From NCBI GenBank assembly GCA_023264915.1, contig JAHFUU010000017.1:1-13810 (forward strand): DNA of 13,810 bases. The letters are read 5' to 3'. The translations under genes and the position numbers were made by a program. This DNA is from Microthrixaceae bacterium. GTDB taxonomy: Bacteria; Actinomycetota; Acidimicrobiia; Acidimicrobiales; Acidimicrobilacustridaceae. A model generated the notes under the pieces. The model searched no databases. It was given only the letters and a program-made list of their open reading frames with translations, and had not been told where the DNA came from. Shown one piece after another: positions 5,989-11,967 of the stretch (position 1 is its first letter; every line of letters starts with the position of its first letter).

Positions 5989-8361
5989 TCAGTTGTAGCC
6001 GAGCGCGCTGCGGTGAGCCGGCGCCCGGCCAAGAGGCTGATGGGGGGCTTCATGTCCGGGGGCCGGAGGTATCGGGCGTGTTTGTGGCGCGTCTATGTCG
6101 ATGCGCAGGGTCTCACCGTGGTGGGAGATCTGGATCGGCTCTCCCTGGAGCAGCGTGTAGGTCGCATCGGCGGGTGTCACCACGATCCGGACGCGACGTT
6201 TCTGGTACCACAGGTTGAACGCCAAGCGACGCATGCTCTCGGGGATGCGGGGCGAGAAGCACATCTTGCCACCGCGGGAACGGAACCCGCCGAATCCCGC
6301 GACGAGCGCCGTCCACCCGCTGGCCAGCGAAGCCATGTGCAACCCGTCCTCGGTGTTGTGGTGCAGGTCGTCCAGATCCACCAATGCCGCCTCGCCCAGG
6401 TAGTCATAGGCCAATTCGAGATGGCCGAGCTCGGCAGCCATGACAGCTTGGCTGGCAGCTGACAGGGACGAGTCGCGAACCGTGATCGATTCGTAGTACG
6501 CGAAGTTGCGGGCCTTCTGCTCCTCGGTGAAGACGTCGCCTCGCAGGTGCATGGCGAGCACGAGATCTGCCTGCTTGACCACTTGGGTGCGGTACAGGTC
6601 GAAGTACGCGTAGTGCAGCAAGAGCGGGTAGTTCTCGGGCGGGGTGTTCTCGAAGTCCCACGAGGCATAGGAGGTGAAGCCGAGGGCTTGGGGGTGCACC
6701 TGGAGGTCGTCATCGAAGGGGATGAACATCGACGCGGCCGCGTCACGCCACGTGGCGGCCTCCTCGGGTGTGACCCCGACCTTCGCCGCGTCGCTTCGGT
6801 GCTCGAAGCTGACCTCAGAGGCCGCTTGCAGGTTCTGTTGAGCCATCAGGTTCGTGTAGACGTTGTCGTCTGCTATGGCGCTGTACTCATCGGGCCCGGT
6901 CACCCCCGGGATCCGGAAGCGCCCGTGATGGTCGTAGTGCCCGAGAGACTGCCACAGGCGTGCGGTTTCGACGAGGAGCTCGAGACCGATGGTGCTCGCG
7001 AAATCTGTGTCGCCGGTGGCATCCACATATCGGATCACAGCGTCAGCGATGTCGGCGTTGACGTGGAAGGCAGCGGTGCCGGCGGGCCAGTAGCCAGAGC
7101 ACTCCTCGCCCGCGATCGTCCGCCACGGGAAGGCAGCCCCTGAAAGGCCCAGCTCCTGGGCTCGGTTGCGCGCCTTGTCAAGGGTGGAGTGACGCCATCG
7201 CAACGCGTCCGCCGCGACCTCTGGGAAGGTGTAGGTGAGAGGTGAGAGCACGAAGGTCTCGGTGTCCCAGAAGGCGTGACCGTCATAGCCGGTCCCGGTG
7301 AGGCCTTTGGCGGAGATGCAGCGCCGTTCCGCCCGAGCCCCGGCCTGGAGAACGTGGAAGAGGCCGAACCTGATGGCCTGCTGGATCTCGGGATCGCCGT
7401 CGACCTCGATGACGACCCGGTTCCAGTACTCCCCCAGGTACTCGCGCTGCTCTTGGAGCAAGCCTTCCCACTGGGTGTGGCGCGCGGCTGTGATGGCAGC
7501 CGTCACCTGGTCTCGCAGCGCTTGTCGCGAGCGTTCTGCTGACCAGCCATAGGCGAGGTACTTGGTGACGGTCAGCTTCTGGCCCGGCTTGAGCACCGAG
7601 GTGACGGTGACCCGCCCGATGTCCTCGGAGCACTCCGATGCCGCGACCGTGTCCTCGGGGCCTTCGATCTCGTGGTCCATGGCCGCGGCGAGCCGAAGGC
7701 CGCTGCCCCTGGTTCGGTGAACGAGCTCGACTGCTGTGTCGCTGCGTGTGCCGGAGTCCTCCGGCAGGAGCGGGTCAGTGAGTGCGGCTGCGGCGCGGGG
7801 GTCATCGGCGGGCACGGGAAGCGGTTCGTTGGCTACGAGCTCTGACTGGATCACGACGCGGGCAGCTTCGCCGATCGCCTCGACCTCGAAGGAGATCGCG
7901 GCGATCGCTCTCTGCGTGAAGGACACCAGCCGGACCGACCTGACCCGAATCGCCTGGCCCGCGGGCGACTCCCACTCGACGGTGCGGGTGAGGGTGCCTT
8001 CGCGCAGGTCCAGGGTGCGTTCGTGTGAGCGGAGGGTGCCGTAGCGGACATCGAAGGGCTCGTCGTCCACAAGCAGGCGGATGACCTTTCCGTTCGTGAC
8101 GTCGATCAGGGTCTGCCCGGCCTCGGGGTAGCCATAGCCGGCCTCTGCATAGGGGAGTGGTCGCTTCTCGTAGAAGGAGTTGACGTAGGTGCCGGGCAGC
8201 TCGAAGGGCTCGCCTTCGTCGAGGTTCCCGCGAAGCCCGATGTGGCCGTTGCCGAGAGCGAAGATCGACTCGGTCTCCCCGAGGCGTTGGAGGTCCAGAG
8301 ACGTCTCGCGCACGCACCATTGCTCGAGCGTGAAGTTCGAGTGGGCTGTCGGGGCAGTCAT
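5989..8361 (-). CDS. GH65 family glycoside phosphorylase/hydrolase (trehalose/maltose/kojibiose phosphorylase type)
   Basis: This 790-residue protein has the length and all main blocks of GH65. Most characterised GH65 enzymes split an alpha-glucoside with phosphate to give beta-glucose 1-phosphate. The N-terminal beta-sandwich begins with ESIFALGNGHIGLRGN (31-46). The (alpha/alpha)6 barrel carries WDTETF (365-370), the general acid in TGPDEY (Glu492) followed by DDNVYTN, and KQAD (596-599), which corresponds to the phosphate-binding region of maltose phosphorylase. The later block reads ESITVRDSSLSAASQAV (624-640), with Arg before Asp-Ser-Ser where some phosphorylases have His. The exact disaccharide cannot be read from sequence. 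It starts with ATG, with GGGAAG nine bases upstream, 66 bases after a beta-phosphoglucomutase-like gene. The pair resembles mycobacterial Rv3400-Rv3401. No signal peptide is seen, so it is cytoplasmic. Confidence 0.93.
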   Translation of the reverse strand: MTAPTAHSNFTLEQWCVRETSLDLQRLGETESIFALGNGHIGLRGNLDEGEPFELPGTYVNSFYEKRPLPYAEAGYGYPEAGQTLIDVTNGKVIRLLVDDEPFDVRYGTLRSHERTLDLREGTLTRTVEWESPAGQAIRVRSVRLVSFTQRAIAAISFEVEAIGEAARVVIQSELVANEPLPVPADDPRAAAALTDPLLPEDSGTRSDTAVELVHRTRGSGLRLAAAMDHEIEGPEDTVAASECSEDIGRVTVTSVLKPGQKLTVTKYLAYGWSAERSRQALRDQVTAAITAARHTQWEGLLQEQREYLGEYWNRVVIEVDGDPEIQQAIRFGLFHVLQAGARAERRCISAKGLTGTGYDGHAFWDTETFVLSPLTYTFPEVAADALRWRHSTLDKARNRAQELGLSGAAFPWRTIAGEECSGYWPAGTAAFHVNADIADAVIRYVDATGDTDFASTIGLELLVETARLWQSLGHYDHHGRFRIPGVTGPDEYSAIADDNVYTNLMAQQNLQAASEVSFEHRSDAAKVGVTPEEAATWRDAAASMFIPFDDDLQVHPQALGFTSYASWDFENTPPENYPLLLHYAYFDLYRTQVVKQADLVLAMHLRGDVFTEEQKARNFAYYESITVRDSSLSAASQAVMAAELGHLELAYDYLGEAALVDLDDLHHNTEDGLHMASLASGWTALVAGFGGFRSRGGKMCFSPRIPESMRRLAFNLWYQKRRVRIVVTPADATYTLLQGEPIQISHHGETLRIDIDAPQTRPIPPAPGHEAPHQPLGRAPAHRSALGYN

Positions 8362-8427
8362 CGGCGCGAGCTTCCCGCCATGGCTTCGAGATCGCGGTCA
8401 TGTCCTGTCGAGCTCATCGTGTGGTGG

Positions 8428-9243
8428 TCACCCTTGTTTGCCCGGTTTGCCCGGTTTGCCCGGTTTGCCCGGTTTGCCCGGTTTGCCCGGTTTGCCCGGT
8501 TTGCCCGGGACGTCCAGCAGCTCGGACAGGTCGGCCACGACCACGTCGGCTCCGTGCTCGGCCAGCTCGGCAGCCTGCCCCACCCGGTCCACACCGATCA
8601 CGTACCCGAACTTGCCCGCCCTGCCAGCCGCCACGCCGGCCAGCGCATCCTCGAAGACCGCGGCGTCTGCGGGGTCGACTCCGAGAGAGCGGGCACCAGC
8701 CAGGTAGCTGTCAGGAGCAGGCTTCCCGTTGAGGTGCTCGTCGGCGATCGTGATGCCGTCCACGACGATGTCGAACAGCGGTGCAAGCCCGGTCGTGTCG
8801 AGGACCTGGTGGGTGTTGGCGCTCGACGACACGACGCCCCGTGGCAGCCCGGCATCGCGCACGGCGCGGACGTAGCGGACCGAGCCCTCATACAGCTCGA
8901 CCCCGTCGGTTGCGAGCTTGGAGAGAAGCAGCTCGTTCTTGCGGTTGCCGAGACCGTTGACGGTGTCCTCGGTGGGAGGGTCATCGGGAAGGCCCTCGGG
9001 GAGCGAGATGCTGCGGGAAGCGAGGAAGGAGCGGACGCCGTCGGCACGCGGCTTGCCGTCGACGAAGTCGTTGTAGTCCTGTGAAGAGAACGGGACGGGC
9101 TGGTTGCCGGCCTGGGCAGCTCGGCGGCTGAGGAACTCGTCGAACATCTGCTTCCAGGCCGCTTCATGCACTGCGGCGGTCTTGGTCAAGACTCCGTCGA
9201 GGTCGAACAAGAAGCCGCGGATGTTCTCCGGCATGCCGAGCAT
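8428..9243 (-). CDS. Beta-phosphoglucomutase-like HAD phosphatase with (PGK)8 tail
   Basis: It likely converts beta-glucose 1-phosphate from the GH65 enzyme into glucose 6-phosphate. The protein has 271 residues. HAD motif I is FDLDGVLT (nucleophile Asp14, acid/base Asp16), motif II is VVSSSANT (138-144 region), motif III is GKPAPD (Lys174) and motif IV is VFEDALAGV (Glu198, Asp199). The cap contains YNDFVDGKPRADGVRSFL (57-74), a form common in actinobacterial beta-PGM-like proteins. After the normal end of the HAD fold the protein adds eight Pro-Gly-Lys triplets (246-269) and ends Gln-Gly. The triplets come from a perfect 9-bp DNA repeat and look like a recent expansion. I use the ATG at 9241-9243; an ATG three codons on is possible. 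It is the first gene of the minus-strand set, divergent from carD. Confidence 0.9.
   Translation of the reverse strand: MLGMPENIRGFLFDLDGVLTKTAAVHEAAWKQMFDEFLSRRAAQAGNQPVPFSSQDYNDFVDGKPRADGVRSFLASRSISLPEGLPDDPPTEDTVNGLGNRKNELLLSKLATDGVELYEGSVRYVRAVRDAGLPRGVVSSSANTHQVLDTTGLAPLFDIVVDGITIADEHLNGKPAPDSYLAGARSLGVDPADAAVFEDALAGVAAGRAGKFGYVIGVDRVGQAAELAEHGADVVVADLSELLDVPGKPGKPGKPGKPGKPGKPGKPGKQG
8436..8507. repeat. Tandem repeat, eight perfect copies of a 9-bp unit
   Basis: The plus-strand unit is GTTTGCCCG, repeated eight times without a mismatch. It lies at the 3' end of the beta-phosphoglucomutase-like gene and encodes Pro-Gly-Lys triplets on the minus strand. Copy-number change by slippage would keep the frame and only alter tail length. 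Confidence 0.97.
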
Positions 9244-9296
9244 CGGCCCACGCTACCTGGGCCCGTGGCGGGCCGTTGGCCGCAGGGCCGGCCCAC

Positions 9297-9325
9297 TTGG
9301 AATCTGGCTCGAAAACAGTCACAAT
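9297..9325 (+). promoter_or_regulatory. Candidate promoter of carD
   Basis: TTGGAA (9297-9302) and CACAAT (9320-9325) are 17 bases apart, each matching four of six consensus positions. Transcription would begin near 9332, about 25 bases before the carD start. The element lies in the 113-bp divergent region shared with the beta-phosphoglucomutase-like gene. Confidence 0.45.
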
Positions 9326-9345
9326 GGATGACTCGTTTTGATCCC

Positions 9346-9350
9346 GGAGA
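9346..9350 (+). promoter_or_regulatory. Ribosome binding site of carD
   Basis: GGAGA lies six bases before the TTG at 9357-9359. It supports a TTG start for carD, where the protein then begins exactly like other CarD proteins (R-Y-K-I-G-S-K-V-I-Y-P). Confidence 0.75.
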
Positions 9351-9356
9351 AGCAGC

Positions 9357-9869
9357 TTGCGATACAAGATCGGCAGCAAGGTCATATACCCAGCCCACGG
9401 CACCGCCAAGATCGTCGGCCGCTCGACCCGAGAGGTGGGCGGGCAGAAGGTCAAGTACCTCGAGCTGCTGGTGCCCGAGAGGGGTTTCGGCGTGTCCGGA
9501 GACATGAAGATCTCAGTTCCGGAGGCCAAAGCCGCCGAGCTCGGGGTTCGGGACGCCATCTCCTCTGAGGAGGCCGAAGAGGTGCTGGCCGTGCTGGCGG
9601 TGACCAACGTTCGTGTCCCGACCAACTGGTCCCGGCGGTTCAAGAACCACCAGGAGAAGCTCAAGTCAGGTGATGTCTATGAGTGCGCCGAGGTCGTGCG
9701 CAACCTGTCCCGGCGCGAGCACAGCGGCTCCCTGTCCACTGCCGAGAAGTCCATGCAGGTCAGGGCGCGCCACATCTTGATCTCTGAGCTCTCGGTGTCC
9801 TGGAACGTCGACCCCGAAAGCGCCGAGGCGCGCATCGATGAGGTGCTCGCAGCGTCGGCTCCGTCTTGA
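9357..9869 (+). CDS. carD: CarD family RNA polymerase-binding transcription regulator
   Basis: CarD binds the RNA polymerase beta subunit and the upstream edge of the transcription bubble, and stabilises open complexes at many promoters; it is essential in mycobacteria. The protein has 170 residues, slightly longer than the mycobacterial form of about 162. The N-terminal RNA polymerase-interaction domain (1-65) starts YKIGSKVIYPAHG and ends VPEAKAAELGVRD. The C-terminal helical DNA-binding domain carries VPTNWSRR (88-94) with Trp91, the residue that contacts the bubble edge, then KLKSGD, AEVVRNL, LSTAEKSM and DEVLAAS. Compared with the mycobacterial protein as I remember it, about five residues are added around 41-46 (RGFGVS). 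Start: TTG with GGAGA six bases upstream. It is followed by a hydrolase and a macro-domain gene, not by ispD-ispF as in many actinobacteria. Confidence 0.93.
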   Translation: MRYKIGSKVIYPAHGTAKIVGRSTREVGGQKVKYLELLVPERGFGVSGDMKISVPEAKAAELGVRDAISSEEAEEVLAVLAVTNVRVPTNWSRRFKNHQEKLKSGDVYECAEVVRNLSRREHSGSLSTAEKSMQVRARHILISELSVSWNVDPESAEARIDEVLAASAPS

Positions 9870-9913
9870 GGAGGATGACAGCCCGGCGCGGGATCGTGCC
9901 GGTTGCAAGGGTG

Positions 9914-9919
9914 GATACT
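9914..9919 (+). promoter_or_regulatory. Candidate -10 element for a leaderless hydrolase transcript
   Basis: GATACT fits the actinobacterial T-A-n-n-n-T type -10 except for the first base. It ends seven bases before the GTG at 9927, the spacing expected if transcription starts at the GTG itself. No good -35 is visible. Confidence 0.3.
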
Positions 9920-9926
9920 GACAGGC

Positions 9927-11018
9927 GTGACCAGCTTGGGATCGCGTGCTTCCAGAGGCCCAAAGGTCGGGATCGCGGCCGTGGTGGCCGTGGCGCTCCT
10001 CAGCGCGTCCTGCGCGCGCGAACCGCGGCCAGAGCCAGCTCAGGGTCCGGGCTCCTCGACCATGGGCACGCCGCCGGCGACAGCCGTTCCTGAGCCGCAT
10101 GGAGACGGATCTGCAACAGCGCCGGCGGGCGATGTCGATGCGAGTGCGGGGTCGACCTCTCGGCCCGAACCAGACCGGAGCGCGGCGACGACCGTTCCGG
10201 TTCCGAAGAGCGATGGTTACGCGGTCGGTACCTTCTGGAGGACCTTCGTCGATGCACGGCGCGGCCGTTCGATCAGGACGCTCGTGCACTATCCCGCCAG
10301 AGGCCGGCCCGGCACGGTGTCCTCGACTCCCTCCGAGGGGTCCTTCCCGGTCGTGCTCATGGCACACGGCTTCCGGCTCCCGGCAGCGGGCTATGAGCGG
10401 ATCCTCACGACGCTGTCCGCTGCGGGCTACATCACGGTGTCTCCCGCCTTCCCTGGGACCAGCGCCGAGACTGGGAACGGCAACCGGAACGACATCACCA
10501 ACCAGCCGGGTGATCTGTCGTTCGTGCTCGATCAGGTGGTCGGTCTGGCTGGTGGATCCGCAAGCCCCATGCCTCGAGTCGCGCAGCCCGACCGGGTGGG
10601 TGTGATCGGCCATTCCGACGGTGGGCTCACCGCATCGGCGATCGCGTACAACTCGCTGTATCGCGACAGGCGCGTAGCTGCGGCCGTGGTGATGACGGGG
10701 GGCAGGGGGATGTTCCCGGGAAGCTACTTCGACACGCCCAACCTTCCTCCCTTGCTGGTGGTTCACGGCACGGCGGATTCGAACCCCTATGTGGCCGGCC
10801 AGAGCCTTCACTATGAGGCCGCCAAGGCTGGCCTGCCCGCGTACCTCATCACGATCGAAGGCGGGACCCACATCGAGCCGTACATGTACGACACCGCGCT
10901 GGTGAGCGTCGCCGAGTCGGTGCTGGCGTTCATGGACGCGTACCTGCGAGGCCAACCAGACGGTGTGGAACGTCTGCGCGCGACCGCCGGCTCTGGTCCG
11001 TTGCGGATCCAGGGTTGA
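9927..11018 (+). CDS. Exported alpha/beta hydrolase, possible lipoprotein
   Basis: This is a predicted serine esterase or lipase-type hydrolase with the alpha/beta fold. From the GTG at 9927 it has 363 residues; a TTG at 9903 in the same frame would add eight. The N-terminus has a basic head, a hydrophobic core (GIAAVVAVALL) and then SASC with Cys29, which resembles a lipobox but has Ser where Leu is usual at -3. A Pro/Ser/Thr/Ala-rich linker of about 65 residues follows. The catalytic domain has VVLMAHGF (oxyanion region, 142-149), the nucleophile elbow VIGHSDGG with Ser230, Asp284 in HGTADS and His315 in GGTHIEP. The pattern recalls dienelactone hydrolase, PAF-acetylhydrolase and polyesterase relatives; substrate is unknown. 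It follows carD by 57 bases on the same strand. Confidence 0.82.
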   Translation: MTSLGSRASRGPKVGIAAVVAVALLSASCAREPRPEPAQGPGSSTMGTPPATAVPEPHGDGSATAPAGDVDASAGSTSRPEPDRSAATTVPVPKSDGYAVGTFWRTFVDARRGRSIRTLVHYPARGRPGTVSSTPSEGSFPVVLMAHGFRLPAAGYERILTTLSAAGYITVSPAFPGTSAETGNGNRNDITNQPGDLSFVLDQVVGLAGGSASPMPRVAQPDRVGVIGHSDGGLTASAIAYNSLYRDRRVAAAVVMTGGRGMFPGSYFDTPNLPPLLVVHGTADSNPYVAGQSLHYEAAKAGLPAYLITIEGGTHIEPYMYDTALVSVAESVLAFMDAYLRGQPDGVERLRATAGSGPLRIQG

Positions 11019-11081
11019 GCCCTGGCACCGACGTACATGGAGCGGCCGTCGTGGCGGAGCGTCGGCTGGCAAGCTTTCAGC

Positions 11082-11585
11082 ATGGAGATCCGGGCGTGGC
11101 AGGGAGACATCACGACGTTGGGGGTCGACGCGATCGTCAACGCGGCGAACAGCACGCTCGCTCGCGGCGGCGGGGTATGCGGTGCGATCTTCCGTGCGGC
11201 CGGACCGAGGCTCGATGAGACATGCGATGCGATCGGATGGTGCGACACCGGTGACGCGGTCGCCACGCCTGGGTTCGATCTTCCGGCTCGTTCGGTGATC
11301 CACACGGTGGGACCGGTGTACGTGGGCGGCGACTTCGGTGAAGCAGAGCAGCTCGCCTCGTGCTACCGGCGTGTGCTCGATGTGGCCAACGAGATCGGTG
11401 CTCGTACTGTCGCGATCCCGGCCATCTCGACTGGTATCTACGGCTACCCAGCCGACGAAGCGGCGCGCATCGCCGTGGGGACGCTTGTCGCGAGCGACAG
11501 TCGCTCCGTTGATGAAGTCATCCTCGTGGCGTTCGACAACGAGACCATGCAGCGTTACGAGCGTCTGCTCGAGATCGGCGTGTGA
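11082..11585 (+). CDS. Macro-domain protein (MacroD/YmdB-like fold, altered active site)
   Basis: Macro domains bind ADP-ribose; MacroD/YmdB members remove ADP-ribose from proteins or the acetyl group from O-acetyl-ADP-ribose. From the ATG at 11082 the protein is 167 residues, one complete domain starting [11 protein letters not shown]. An upstream ATG at 11037 is open, but the added residues do not resemble the family. Seen are GDI (8-10), VDAIVNAAN (15-23), GGGV (29-32), [13 protein letters not shown] (71-83) and [13 protein letters not shown] (111-123), the ligand-binding loops. Where YmdB and human MacroD1 have V-D-G-x-I-H, this protein has V-C-G-A-I-F, so the catalytic Asp is Cys33 and the nearby His is Phe37. 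Asn23, the other important residue, is present. It lies 63 bases after the hydrolase gene; no clear ribosome binding site is visible. Confidence 0.9.
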   Translation: MEIRAWQGDITTLGVDAIVNAANSTLARGGGVCGAIFRAAGPRLDETCDAIGWCDTGDAVATPGFDLPARSVIHTVGPVYVGGDFGEAEQLASCYRRVLDVANEIGARTVAIPAISTGIYGYPADEAARIAVGTLVASDSRSVDEVILVAFDNETMQRYERLLEIGV

Positions 11586-11706
11586 GGCTTAGGTGTCAAC
11601 CGTCATCATGGTCGGTAACCTCGGCTACATCGATGGATGGCAGCTCGATCGAGGGCATCTCTCGGGCCCTGTGTCCCCGCCGCGTACGTGATCTTCGGCC
11701 TCGCTT

Positions 11707-11731
11707 GGTCGGGTTGTTCAACCCGTGGACC
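11707..11731. terminator. Strong hairpin downstream of the macro-domain gene
   Basis: GGTC-GGGTTG (11707-11716) pairs with CAACCC (11719-11724) and, after a three-base bulge, GACC (11728-11731). The inner part, GGGTTGTTCAACCC, is nearly palindromic. It is about 120 bases past the macro-domain stop. No T run follows, so terminator function is only one possibility; a protein-binding site is another. Confidence 0.4.
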
Positions 11732-11885
11732 TTGGTTGTAGTCGAACGTGTAGCGGCCGCGAAGAAGAAGGCGGCGAAGCGACTCGCCAGCGTCCAAATG
11801 GGCTGTAGAGCAGGCCGCGGGAAACCGGTCGCAATGCCGGCTGGAGGCGAGCAACGTGCACGAATGAGGTTTCGTCGCTTGGTGG

Positions 11886-11902
11886 TCACCGCTGATCGGT
11901 GA
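11886..11902. terminator. Hairpin downstream of the beta-helix gene
   Basis: TCACCG (11886-11891) and CGGTGA (11897-11902) form a perfect six-base stem around a five-base loop. It lies about 65 bases beyond the stop of the minus-strand beta-helix gene and could help end transcription of either convergent gene. There is no clear T tract. Confidence 0.35.
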
Positions 11903-11967
11903 GATTGTCCGTATGCCAGCGTGATGTCTGCGCTGCCCGGCCAACTGTTGGTTCAGTTCTGCATCCC

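Larger units (their letters stand above)
11586..11967. other. Intergenic region without a convincing gene
   Basis: These 382 bases lie between two convergent genes. Short open frames exist on both strands (for example 11582-11902 plus and 11606-11944 minus), but they overlap one another, show no familiar motif, and have no persuasive start signal. The region holds two hairpins, listed separately. I see no tRNA, CRISPR, insertion sequence end or attachment site. Confidence 0.6.

Noticed and set aside
5967..6053. Longer start for the large SGNH protein, overlapping GH65
   Set aside because: It would put about 29 residues before a complete signal peptide and overlap the GH65 3' end by 65 bases.
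8436..8507. Tandem repeat as a CRISPR array or iteron origin
   Set aside because: Units are 9 bp with no spacers and lie in frame inside a coding region; no cas or replication gene is nearby.
8242..9084. 280-codon plus-strand open frame opposite the beta-phosphoglucomutase-like gene
   Set aside because: It is antisense to a gene with all HAD motifs; the repeated R-F-A in it is only the 9-bp repeat read in the wrong frame.
11037..11081. Upstream ATG for the macro-domain protein
   Set aside because: The extra 15 residues do not resemble the family, whose members begin close to the W/V-Q-G-D-I-T motif, as the ATG at 11082 does.
11810..11870. Cobalamin-riboswitch-like words (GGGAA, CCGGT, AAT, CCGG) in the spacer
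   Set aside because: The words fall in roughly the right order, but the conserved B12 box and the upstream part are missing, and the element would not precede a cobalamin-related gene on either strand.
11582..11902. Small plus-strand protein of 106 residues after the macro-domain gene
   Set aside because: No recognised motif, no clear ribosome binding site, and overlapping frames of similar length on the other strand; composition looks like random GC-rich sequence.
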